A stretch of DNA of 64,000 nucleotides from DATBJG01 sp963790545 (GTDB lineage: Bacteria; Acidobacteriota; Vicinamibacteria; Vicinamibacterales; JAMQPK01). The notes beneath the pieces were generated by a model that was not told the origin of the DNA, did not search any database, and saw only the letters and a list, made by a program, of their open reading frames with translations. Position numbers and translations under genes: made by a program. This document shows positions 1 through 8,838 of the stretch, piece by piece. The stretch spans positions 44,915 through 108,914 of the forward strand of contig CAWBPA010000015.1 in NCBI GenBank assembly GCA_963790545.1, given 5' to 3'. How positions within the stretch are numbered: position 1 is the first letter of the stretch; every line of letters begins with the position of its first letter.

Positions 1-834
1 GGCGCGGCCGAAAAGCGCCAACTCTTCGTTCGCGATCTCGAGAGCGGCACCGACACGCTCTTGACGTTGAGCCCTCTCGATCTTACCGGCCAGATCGTGC
101 AGGTCGATGTGTCCCCGCAGTGGATTCCGCCCGGTGACCGCATCGTGTATCGGCGCGGCAGCATCGAGGCCTCTAGCCTCGTGGCGCAGCGATCCGACGC
201 GGCTGGCGCGGCGCGGACGGTCATTGCCGCGGACAGCGGGAAGGTCTCCAGGGATGGCCGGACGCTGGTCTTCGCACTCGACGAACGGGGCTCGCGACAC
301 CTTCGGTGGGCGCCCCTGTCGGCCGATGGAATCGCCGGACCCGCGAAGCGGATCTTCCAGGACGAGCCTGAACCCGCAATGCCCCCGTACCTGGAGTACG
401 ATCTCTCGCCGGATGGTCGCCTTCTCGCCTACTCGGCGCTCCAGCCCGACCAGTCGCGGAAGCTGTTTCTCACGGAGTTTCCGAACAGCGCCACCGTGCG
501 TCTGATTGCCGACGGCGGAGGGCAGCCGCGATTCTCCACCGACGGCGCTGAACTTTTCTACCTGGCAGACAGCGGCGGCGTTGGGACCGCGCAGAAGGTC
601 CGGCTCATGGCAGCGCCGGTGGCGTTGGCGCCGGACGTCAAGATCGGCCCGGCCACACCGTTGTTCGACGAAGCGGGCGGCATCAGCCTGAGCGGCTACG
701 ACGTCGCCCCGAACCGACAACGTTTTCTGGTGCGGAAGGCAGTCGCGTCTGGACCGAACCCGGGTATGAAATACGTGCTGGTGCAGAATTGGCTCGCGGC
801 GAGGCAGGGAGCGAAATCGCGTACGTCTCGTTGA
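1..834 (+). CDS. C-terminal part of a WD40-like (PD40/TolB-type) beta-propeller protein, 5' end outside window
   Basis: The reading frame is open from base 1, so the start lies upstream and about 277 residues are visible. They contain repeated propeller blades of the PD40 type, each with an S-x-D-G-R/A turn followed by a hydrophobic strand (SRDGRTLVFAL, SPDGRLLAYSA, STDGAELFYLA). The C-terminal segment GYDVAPNRQRFLV resembles the tails of acidobacterial propeller proteins, many of which are the extracytoplasmic half of Ser/Thr protein kinases. No kinase motifs are in view, so the N-terminal domain cannot be named. No gene follows closely on the same strand. Confidence 0.7.
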   Translation, partial: GAAEKRQLFVRDLESGTDTLLTLSPLDLTGQIVQVDVSPQWIPPGDRIVYRRGSIEASSLVAQRSDAAGAARTVIAADSGKVSRDGRTLVFALDERGSRHLRWAPLSADGIAGPAKRIFQDEPEPAMPPYLEYDLSPDGRLLAYSALQPDQSRKLFLTEFPNSATVRLIADGGGQPRFSTDGAELFYLADSGGVGTAQKVRLMAAPVALAPDVKIGPATPLFDEAGGISLSGYDVAPNRQRFLVRKAVASGPNPGMKYVLVQNWLAARQGAKSRTSR

Positions 835-985
835 CGTGCCGGAAGTCGCAGACGCTCCCTCAGCCAGGATAAACGGGTTCGTCCGGTCACATCATCGATC
901 TGAACGGCGGCCGATCGACGATTAGAATAATCGGCCAGCTCATTCGGGAGCCGAGCCGGATTACTCCTCCTTGGTCGCGAAGGGT

Positions 986-1606
986 TTACGGACGCCTGTC
1001 TTTGGCGTCGATCTCTCGCATCCGCTGCCAGAACAGCGGTGAAGGACAGCGCTTTCGAGATTCCCACTGGTAGACGACAGCCTTGCCTGCCGCACCCACC
1101 CGTTCGGCGAGCTGCGCTTGCGTGAGGCCCAAGCGTCGGCGCAGACGTCGGATCTGGTCATCGTAGTCGGACGGAATCTGACTCCAGCGCAAGGGCGCGG
1201 GTCGATCCTTCGGCCACACGGCTTTCTCGAAGTACGCATGCAAGAAAGTATCGGCGTCAGCCACGGTCGCGCGCGCGCGCAGACTACGAAACGTCGTCCG
1301 TGTGTCATAGGTGACGCGGAGGCGACCGTCTTTGGCGGCTGCGTACAGCGTCTTGACGTGGACGTGAATGAGGCGCGCCAGCGTCTCGAGCGGCCGTAAC
1401 GCCTGGGGGTCGGCGCGAAGCGTGAGCTCATTCGCCCTAGTGAGAATGTCGAGTCGAACCGGCCGCCGTCCAGAATCCCACGTGCGGTACGTCTCGAGAG
1501 GGATGCCCAACTGCGCCGCGAAACTCGATTGAGAGAGCGCCAGCGCATAGCGACACTGCCGAAGGGTGAACGTCGTCAGGGGCGCGCCGGACCTGCACAG
1601 TACCAT
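986..1606 (-). CDS. Protein with two XRE-type helix-turn-helix domains
   Basis: About 206 residues. An XRE-like HTH lies near the N-terminus (YALALSQSSFAAQLGI... TYRTWDSGRR) and a second, more canonical one near the C-terminus (RRRLGLTQAQLAERVG... VYQWESRKR). Between them, roughly residues 75-120, is a segment resembling the MerR/excisionase type (LARLIHVHVKTLYAAAKDGRL). A DNA-binding regulator is the natural reading; target and ligand are unknown. The start is uncertain: ATG at 1606 is used, but an in-frame TTG lies at 1615. No partner gene is adjacent. Confidence 0.65.
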   Translation of the reverse strand: MVLCRSGAPLTTFTLRQCRYALALSQSSFAAQLGIPLETYRTWDSGRRPVRLDILTRANELTLRADPQALRPLETLARLIHVHVKTLYAAAKDGRLRVTYDTRTTFRSLRARATVADADTFLHAYFEKAVWPKDRPAPLRWSQIPSDYDDQIRRLRRRLGLTQAQLAERVGAAGKAVVYQWESRKRCPSPLFWQRMREIDAKDRRP

Positions 1607-1836
1607 CGCATTCAAACATTGCCACGAGTGCGCCGCGAACTGAAGATCGCATCGCCGACCTCCGGCCCTCTATGACCGGTGATCACGCCATCAGCGAAAT
1701 TCGAAAACAACGGGAAATTCTCGCGGACTGATACGCGGACCTGTCGAAAACACCGAGAGTGACCGCTCCATTTCAGTACACAAGTGGCTGAGTGTTGGCG
1801 CGATGACAAAGCGAATGCGCGGAAATTTCGTGAGTT

Positions 1837-1913
1837 TGGCGCGCCCGGCAGGACTCGAACCTGCGGCCCCCGGCTTAGAAGGCCGGTGCTCTATCCACCT
1901 GAGCTACGGGCGC
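1837..1913 (-). tRNA. tRNA-Arg (anticodon TCT)
   Basis: The minus strand folds into a full cloverleaf. The acceptor stem GCGCCCG pairs with CGGGCGC, the D-arm contains TAGCTCAG, the anticodon loop is CTTCTAA giving anticodon TCT, and the T-arm carries GGTTCGAGTCC. A discriminator G is followed by a genome-encoded CCA at 1837-1839. It reads AGA codons, which are rare in a GC-rich genome. Confidence 0.95.
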
Positions 1914-1990
1914 GTATCGTGGAATTTCCTAGTGTAGCTGGTCTTTTGAATCCGGTCGACGATGAGGAGCGTGCGGCTGGGGCGCCGCTT

Positions 1991-2018
1991 GGCGGACCCG
2001 AAGGGTCCGCCCTACGTA
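1991..2018 (-). repeat. TAG-hairpin palindrome, copy 1
   Basis: On the minus strand, TACGTAG is followed by a 9-bp perfect stem (GGCGGACCC / GGGTCCGCC) with a 3-base loop. It lies between the tRNA and the stop of the receptor gene and belongs to the dispersed family also seen at 14881-14956, 21441-21496, 25322-25347, 37197-37222 and 38216-38271. Confidence 0.75.
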
Positions 2019-2088
2019 CTGCGCAGCGGCAGCCCGGAACCGGCATGCGATGTGCCGGAGCAGCGAAGAGCTGCTCCGGCGTCCTTGG

Positions 2089-5000
2089 CTAGAAGTCGAA
2101 CTGCGCGCTGATCTTGAAGAACCGCGCCGACATGATCGACAGCGGATCGAGATACGTCGACCGAGGTGTCGTGGACGGGGCCGAATAGGTCCGCTGGAAT
2201 ACCTCCGTCGTATTCGCGTTGAGCAAATTGTAGACGTCCAAGTTGATCGTCGACCTGGTATTGCCGTACCTCAGGATCTTGCCGAACCGGAGATCGATGG
2301 CACTCAGGCGATCGCCGTACAGCTTACCGGGCTCGACGATTTGCAGGAATTCGACGGGAATGCCACTGGCGAGCGGCCGCCCGAGGTTCGTGCTGTCTAA
2401 GAACTCCAACCCCGGGATTCCGAGGAACAACCCCGTCACCGTTCCGCCGAGGCTCTGGCTCTGCACCGAGGGGAATTCGTTCCCGGGATACGGGAGGCTG
2501 CGGAATGTCCCGCTGAGCAGCACGTCGATCTTGGGCACGGTGTACGTCGCCAGCGCCTTCACATTCGTGCTCCATCCCGACTCGCGATGGCAGAACGCCT
2601 GCGGCCACTGCGCGACGCCGCCGAGGAACGTGTCAAGGAATCCACCTGTGCCGCCCCAGGGACCGAAGATGTAATACTCCGGGTGGTTCGTGACGACGCC
2701 GCACGAGTCTTCGACGACATTGCCGGTGCTGGTGCCGCCTTGGATCGTGACGTTGCGCAGACGTGCGTTCACGGTGACGTCGACGCCGTTGAAGTTGTTG
2801 TACGCGCCGCCGACGTTGTCGGCGAAGGTGAGCAGGTTGTTGATCTGCTGGATCTTCGCCGGCTTCACGTCGCGGAACGTCAGCGCGTAGCCGCCGCCGC
2901 CCGGCAACCGGCTGTCCTGCGGGACGTTGAACACGAACTGATCGAAGTCGGCCGGTGTCCACGCACGGTTGATCGTGGCCGGCAGGTTCCCCCAGCTCCG
3001 CCGGACGTAGTCAACCTGCAATGATACTCTCGGCGCAATCTCCTGCGTCACGCCGGCTGTCAGATCCCAGCTGTACTCTCGCGTGTTCCATCCTTCCACG
3101 AAGGAGGGATCGATCGCCCCCTGAGGCAACGGCTTCCCAAAAAATGCACTCCCCAGCCCGCACTCGCCGTTGGCCGCCGAGTCCAGGAAGTTGCAATCGG
3201 GGACGTAATTGCCCCGGCGTGGATCACCGACGGGATATGTCAGATCGTCCCAGCCTCTCTGGTCCGTGCTCTGAAAACGCGAGATCCCGGCGGGGCTGAA
3301 GCTCGCCCACTCGTCAACGGTGTTGAACGTCGTCACGTACCGGCCGATGAAGAACTTCGCGGCCGTCTTCCCGTTGCCAAACACGTCGTAGGTCGCGCCG
3401 AGCCGCGGCATCAGGTCCTTCTGATTGAGCGGGCCATCCTCGGCTGGAAACACCACGGCAGTCGGCAGAAAGCGGTTTGGACCCATCCGCTGCTCAGGAA
3501 AGTAATCGCCCAGGTGCTCGAAGCGAAGGCCGGCCTGCACCGAGAGACGATTGACCGTCCAGCGATCCTGCGCGTAGAACGCAAACATGGTCTGGTGCTG
3601 TTCCTGCTGCGATGCGTGTTCGGCGAACGCATTCGCCGTCGTGGGGATGCCTTCCTGGAAGTCGTACGTGAGCAGGGAGTTGTTGTAGAAGTTCGCCGGG
3701 AACGTCGAGAGGTTCTTGTGGAAGCGGAAGCCAAACTTCGACGAGTGTGAACCGGTCACGTACGAGACGGCCCCCTGGACGATGTTGGTAAGTCCCTTGT
3801 GCTCAGACCAGGCGCCCGAGCCGAGACCGACCGGTGAGCGGTAATTGATGCCCGGAAAGCGGCCGCCATTCTCCTGCACCGGAATCATCGTCGTATCGAA
3901 GGAATTCTTCTGACGGCTGCCCCACCAGAAGTAGGGCCCGAGTTGCGCATTGGCCTCGAACAGCACGCGATTGGTGTACGGGGACGTCCAGCTCAATTGC
4001 GTCAGCATGCTCGGGTGGTTTTCGTTCGTCGCAGTCGCCTCGGGCGAGCTGATCAGCGCCCCGAAGCCAAGCCCGGTACCATCGCCGCCCTGCTCGCAGT
4101 ACAAGCAGTGGTACTGGACGCTCGACCAGGCGCTGAACTTGTTGCGCGGCGTCACCTGCCACGTGACCCGCCCTGAGTAGTTGTTCCAGTTGCCGTCGGC
4201 GACGGCTTGCTCGGTCAGGATCGGGTCATAGGTCCACTTCGTCGCATCGCCCGCGTTCCTGTTGACAAACATGCTGGCGACATTCTGGCGGCTGAGCTGG
4301 TGGCGGTACGTGCCGAAGAACCACAACTTGTCACGAACAATCGGGCCGCCGAACGACGGGTGGAAGTCCCACAACTTCTTGATCGAATTCGTTGCGATGA
4401 GCCCCTTGGCCACGATGTCCGGCGACAGGTTGTCGCCCTGGAACGAATCGCCCGTGCCGCTCACGAAGACGCTGCCCGAGAACACATTGCCACCCTGCTT
4501 GGGGATGACGTTCATCTGCGGGCCGCCGGTCGTGGCTTCGCCAAGCCCGCCGCTCAGGCTGAACACCACTTCCTGCGCGGTGCCGACCTCGGGCACATAG
4601 CCCGATACGCCCATGCCCTGGTAGCCGCCGTTCATGCCGTCGACGAGGACCTGTCCCTCGTTCCGGCGCCCGCCGTGGATCTGGAACACGCTGTAGAGCG
4701 CAGGGTTGGAGCCTGAGAAGTCGTTTTGCTGAACGTTAATTGCCGGGATGAGATGCGTGAAGGCGGAATACTGCCGGGACGACGGAATGTCGCCGACCGT
4801 CTGCCCGCTGATGACCGTCTGGTTCCGAGCGGTCGTGACGTCGACAACCGGCGTTTCGCCGCTGACCGTAATCGTTTCCGCAACGCCGCCCACTCTCAGG
4901 TCCGCGTTCACGGTTGCAACGAATCTGCCGGTCAACTCGATGCCTTCGCGCCTGACCGTGCTGAAGCCCGTCAGTGTAAAGGTCACCGTGTAGGTGCCGG

Positions 5001-5217
5001 GCCGCAAGTCTTCGATCGCGTATTGACCCGTTCCGCTCGACACGACCGAACGCGTCTTTTCAATCAGCACCGGACTGGATGCCTCGACGGTCACGCCTGG
5101 CAGCACAGCCCCCGAGGTGTCCCTGACGGTTCCCACGATCGATGCTTGAGCGTAGGCAGCCGCGGGGACGAGAGTCAGTGACACGAACACCACGATCGCC
5201 CTAAAAAACCTGAGCAT
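2089..5217 (-). CDS. Oar-type TonB-dependent outer-membrane receptor with carboxypeptidase-regulatory-like domain
   Basis: 1042 residues from the ATG at 5217, which has a strong ribosome-binding site (GGAGGA, 6 bases upstream); longer in-frame starts lack one and would bury the signal peptide. Residues 1-25 are a signal peptide ending AAAYAQA. Residues ~26-105 form a carboxypeptidase-regulatory-like Ig fold (ASIVGTVRDTSGAVLPGVTV), followed by a plug region and a large beta-barrel ending in ISAQFDF with a terminal Phe. The family imports, or displays receptors for, oligosaccharides, peptides or other large ligands in Acidobacteriota and Myxococcota. No substrate can be read from the sequence. 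It is related to the receptor at 8839-11893 but not a recent copy. It is transcribed alone; a TTGACA-like -35 hexamer lies at 5291-5296. Confidence 0.9.
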   Translation of the reverse strand: MLRFFRAIVVFVSLTLVPAAAYAQASIVGTVRDTSGAVLPGVTVEASSPVLIEKTRSVVSSGTGQYAIEDLRPGTYTVTFTLTGFSTVRREGIELTGRFVATVNADLRVGGVAETITVSGETPVVDVTTARNQTVISGQTVGDIPSSRQYSAFTHLIPAINVQQNDFSGSNPALYSVFQIHGGRRNEGQVLVDGMNGGYQGMGVSGYVPEVGTAQEVVFSLSGGLGEATTGGPQMNVIPKQGGNVFSGSVFVSGTGDSFQGDNLSPDIVAKGLIATNSIKKLWDFHPSFGGPIVRDKLWFFGTYRHQLSRQNVASMFVNRNAGDATKWTYDPILTEQAVADGNWNNYSGRVTWQVTPRNKFSAWSSVQYHCLYCEQGGDGTGLGFGALISSPEATATNENHPSMLTQLSWTSPYTNRVLFEANAQLGPYFWWGSRQKNSFDTTMIPVQENGGRFPGINYRSPVGLGSGAWSEHKGLTNIVQGAVSYVTGSHSSKFGFRFHKNLSTFPANFYNNSLLTYDFQEGIPTTANAFAEHASQQEQHQTMFAFYAQDRWTVNRLSVQAGLRFEHLGDYFPEQRMGPNRFLPTAVVFPAEDGPLNQKDLMPRLGATYDVFGNGKTAAKFFIGRYVTTFNTVDEWASFSPAGISRFQSTDQRGWDDLTYPVGDPRRGNYVPDCNFLDSAANGECGLGSAFFGKPLPQGAIDPSFVEGWNTREYSWDLTAGVTQEIAPRVSLQVDYVRRSWGNLPATINRAWTPADFDQFVFNVPQDSRLPGGGGYALTFRDVKPAKIQQINNLLTFADNVGGAYNNFNGVDVTVNARLRNVTIQGGTSTGNVVEDSCGVVTNHPEYYIFGPWGGTGGFLDTFLGGVAQWPQAFCHRESGWSTNVKALATYTVPKIDVLLSGTFRSLPYPGNEFPSVQSQSLGGTVTGLFLGIPGLEFLDSTNLGRPLASGIPVEFLQIVEPGKLYGDRLSAIDLRFGKILRYGNTRSTINLDVYNLLNANTTEVFQRTYSAPSTTPRSTYLDPLSIMSARFFKISAQFDF

Positions 5218-5409
5218 AGTGAGTCCTCCATGTACCCGTGGTCGTAACTTCCCAGCTATAACGGCTATCTTGCTGAAGATCAATGTGTAGTGTCAATGAA
5301 CATCTGACCTGTGGGAGGGACGGTTCTCGCAGCTGATCTGTTTTGCAGAGGACAGGTCCAACGGTTGAGTCGGCGGGCGCTTCGGGGAACGTTAAGTGAT
5401 GATAAACAT

Positions 5410-5895
5410 CTAAGGAGTGATGAACATGACTGCGTCTCCAGGGCGAACGAATCCTGGCCGAATCACCGCCGCGTAAAATCCACTCAAGCCCCATCGTTCC
5501 GAACCAGCATCACCGGCTTGCACCCGCGCATCGTAGCTTGCGGCTTGAATGCCGGAACCATACACGTCGAGCGTCGCGCAGGGTGTGCGTATGCGGGTCA
5601 GCTCAATCTCGGCTTCGCCTACCTCAAAGCGTTGCCCAATGCGGAGCTCGCGCCGGTCGAGGCCGCGAGTCGTGAGGTTCTCGCCCAGCGCGCCGGTGAA
5701 CAATGGGAATCCTTGCGAGATGAGTTCGTTGATCCCTTCGAGTGTGACGAGGAGAATGGCCTGGCGTTTGCCGCCGTGGAACAGGTAGCGGCACCTGTCC
5801 CCTACGATGCCGCGCTCAGTCAACTCGGCCGACCGAATCGCCAGCTTCGGAATCCCGCCCTGCGACACGCTGACTTGCACCACGGTACCCGTCAT
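5410..5895 (-). CDS. MOSC-domain protein
   Basis: 161 residues from the ATG at 5895. The start overlaps the stop of the upstream VOC gene in an ATGA (5892-5895), showing translational coupling and arguing against the longer in-frame start at 6060. The sequence has the MOSC hallmarks IVGDRCRYLFHGGKRQAILL near the N-terminus and ALGENLTTRGLD with RIGQRFEVGEAEIELTRIRTPC centrally, where the conserved Cys is the presumed ligand-binding residue. MOSC domains bind molybdenum-cofactor-type or sulfur-containing substrates (YiiM-like proteins, mARC). The exact substrate is unknown. Confidence 0.85.
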   Translation of the reverse strand: MTGTVVQVSVSQGGIPKLAIRSAELTERGIVGDRCRYLFHGGKRQAILLVTLEGINELISQGFPLFTGALGENLTTRGLDRRELRIGQRFEVGEAEIELTRIRTPCATLDVYGSGIQAASYDARVQAGDAGSERWGLSGFYAAVIRPGFVRPGDAVMFITP

Positions 5896-6272
5896 CTGTG
5901 TGTTTCCTGCTGGATGATGCCCACCACGTTGCCCTCGGTGTCGAAGAAATACGCGACCGTCCCCACAGACGGGATGTGGAACTTCGGTGCAGCGATGCGG
6001 CCACCGTTTGCCTCGATGGCGCGAATCGTCTGGTCGATGTGTTCGACGGAAATCGTGCACTCAAAACCGACCATCTTCTGCCCCGGCACAAACTCGCGGC
6101 GTTCCTGCAGCAGGCCACGGACGGGCACCACCGGTTCCTTGCCCGTCTCGATCAGGTAGAAGTCGGGCGGACCCCAGGGTTCGAAGCTCCAACCGAAGAC
6201 GGCCTGGTAAAACTTGCGAGCGCGCGGCACATCGTCTGCGTGGATAGCAAAAGCGGAGACGTTGTTAGGCAT
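5892..6272 (-). CDS. VOC-superfamily (glyoxalase/bleomycin-resistance-like) protein
   Basis: 126 residues with the two babbab modules of a vicinal-oxygen-chelate fold: ADDVPRARKFYQAVFGWSFE at the N-terminus and SVGTVAYFFDTEGNVVGIIQQ at the C-terminus. The length is typical of stand-alone VOC proteins. It is the first gene of a two-gene unit with the MOSC gene (4-base overlap) and is divergent from the AraC-type regulator at 6327, about 54 bases away, which is therefore its likely regulator. The reaction is not determinable. Confidence 0.85.
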   Translation of the reverse strand: MPNNVSAFAIHADDVPRARKFYQAVFGWSFEPWGPPDFYLIETGKEPVVPVRGLLQERREFVPGQKMVGFECTISVEHIDQTIRAIEANGGRIAAPKFHIPSVGTVAYFFDTEGNVVGIIQQETHR

Positions 6273-6326
6273 GAACCGACTGTACGACGGCTCGGGCAGG
6301 ACGGTCTTGCGCTAAATTGACAATGA

Positions 6327-7133
6327 ATGTCGCGAAACCGTCAAATTGCGAGCGTGCAGCCGCGCAGAATTACCGCGGAACAGGAGCCTTTTCTGGTGGC
6401 TCGTGCCTTGAGCACCACCTACGGCAGCGGCTACGTGATTCATCCGCACAAACACGGGGCCCATCAATTGCTGTTTGCCTCGAGCGGCGCGATGACCGTC
6501 ACGGGCGACCGGACGTCGTGGATGATTCCTCCGGGACGCGCGGTGTTGATTCCCGCGGGTATTCCGCATTCCATCCGCATGTGGGGCGAGGTGGCCATGC
6601 GGTCGCTCTACTTCCCGGCCAATGACCCTGCGACAGTGTTTGACGCAAAAACGTGCCGAGTGATCTCGGTGAGTTCCCTGCTGCGCGAGCTCATCCTGCG
6701 CGTCGCGGAGATGGCAGCGCTCGACTCGCGTGTTGCGGTCGAGGCCCGCCTCAAAAGCGTCCTGATGGACGAACTCGAGACGGCGCAGATTGAGCCGCTC
6801 CTGCTACCGCTGCCGTCAGATGTGCGCGCGCTGACGGCTGCCGATTACGTCCTGAAGAATCCGGCAGCTGCGGAAACTGTGGAGGCCCTGGCGCGGCGCT
6901 GTGGTCTGGGCACGCGAACGCTTGAACGCCTGTTTCGTGCCGAGACGGGAATGCGATTCGGACTGTGGCGTCAAAAGGCGAGGCTGCTCGAATCGGTGCG
7001 TGTGCTGGTAGAGCGCGGATCGGTCACGGAGGCGGCGCTTGAATCCGGCTACACGAGCGTCAGCGCGTACATCGCGGCATTCAAGCAGACGTTCGGTCGC
7101 ACGCCAGGGGCGGTCCTAGGGAAGGAGGGTTAG
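6327..7133 (+). CDS. AraC-family transcriptional regulator with N-terminal cupin
   Basis: 268 residues. Residues ~35-100 form a cupin ligand-binding domain (HPHKHGAHQLLF, IPPGRAVLIPAGIPHSI). Residues ~165-262 contain the two-HTH AraC DNA-binding domain (VEALARRCGLGTRTLERLF and ALESGYTSVSAYIAAFKQTF, closing with FGRTPGAV). This layout is common in cupin-type AraC regulators that sit beside small enzyme or efflux genes. It is divergent from the VOC-MOSC unit with a short shared promoter region. No strong ribosome-binding site precedes the ATG. Confidence 0.88.
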   Translation: MSRNRQIASVQPRRITAEQEPFLVARALSTTYGSGYVIHPHKHGAHQLLFASSGAMTVTGDRTSWMIPPGRAVLIPAGIPHSIRMWGEVAMRSLYFPANDPATVFDAKTCRVISVSSLLRELILRVAEMAALDSRVAVEARLKSVLMDELETAQIEPLLLPLPSDVRALTAADYVLKNPAAAETVEALARRCGLGTRTLERLFRAETGMRFGLWRQKARLLESVRVLVERGSVTEAALESGYTSVSAYIAAFKQTFGRTPGAVLGKEG

Positions 7134-7146
7134 GAAGGGGACGACC

Positions 7147-8139
<993 letters not shown>

Positions 8140-8202
8140 CTCGGTGTTCAGATCGAGCCGGAGCCGGCGCGGTGGTCCAGGGCGCTCGGGTGCCCGAATC
8201 GT

Positions 8203-8670
8203 TCACCTTTGCTTCGTCAGCTCGTGCAAGCATTGAGCGTGCCTTTCATATTGGACGTCCTGTTGAGGAGCTGCTCTTCGAATGCTGCCACGTAGCGTGT
8301 CTGACGGGGCTTCCCCAAACGCCTCTTTGTAGGTCGCGGCAAACCGTCCTAACTCGTAGAACCCGTACTCGGTGGCAATGCTGGCAACAGTGTTCTGTGT
8401 GGTGTCCGAATGGCTCAAGGCGCTCCGTGCATCGCGGAGTCGTTCCGCGAGGATGGACCGTTTTGGACTCATGCCTCGCACGCCGTAGAACGCGTTGCGG
8501 AGGCCCCGCTCACTGAGTCCGACGATGCGACAGAGTCTGGAGAGGGGCACTCGGGAAACCGTGTGCGCGCGCATATAGGCTTCGGCGCGCTCAACAGCCT
8601 CTTCGTGCGATGCGCGGACGCCAACTCGGCTCTGACCACTGCGACTGTAGGTGCCATGTGCGGAGACCAT
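8203..8670 (-). CDS. AraC-type HTH protein lacking a ligand domain
   Basis: 155 residues. The C-terminal two thirds match the AraC DNA-binding domain (LSRLCRIVGLSERGLRNAFYGVRGMSPK, then VASIATEYGFYELGRFAATYKEAFGEAPSDTL). The usual 150-200-residue ligand-binding N-terminus is missing; only about 25 residues precede the HTH region. It may be a truncated relative of the RhaS/EutR type or a genuinely short regulator. It diverges from the receptor-kinase operon starting at 8839, with 168 bases between them, and could control it. Confidence 0.75.
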   Translation of the reverse strand: MVSAHGTYSRSGQSRVGVRASHEEAVERAEAYMRAHTVSRVPLSRLCRIVGLSERGLRNAFYGVRGMSPKRSILAERLRDARSALSHSDTTQNTVASIATEYGFYELGRFAATYKEAFGEAPSDTLRGSIRRAAPQQDVQYERHAQCLHELTKQR

Positions 8671-8796
8671 ACATGGATGCAGGGAATTCGAGCACTGGTC
8701 GATCTGTCAGGGTGGGCCGGTAAAACTGACAGGGAGAGGATGTGCGTTTACCAGACATGATTTCCGGCTTATCATGACCGTACCGTTTTCACCCGT

Positions 8797-8834
8797 TGGG
8801 CCGCGATTTAGCGGCTGGGCAACGATTTAGCGGC
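8797..8834 (+). repeat. Tandem 19-base repeat directly upstream of a receptor gene
   Basis: Two head-to-tail 19-base units, 8797-8815 and 8816-8834, differ at two positions and share TGGGC-N2-CGATTTAGCGGC. The second unit ends four bases before the ATG at 8839, where a ribosome-binding site would be expected. Paired direct repeats of this size in this place fit a regulator-binding site that controls initiation, but that is inference. Confidence 0.55.
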
Positions 8835-8838
8835 AGAT

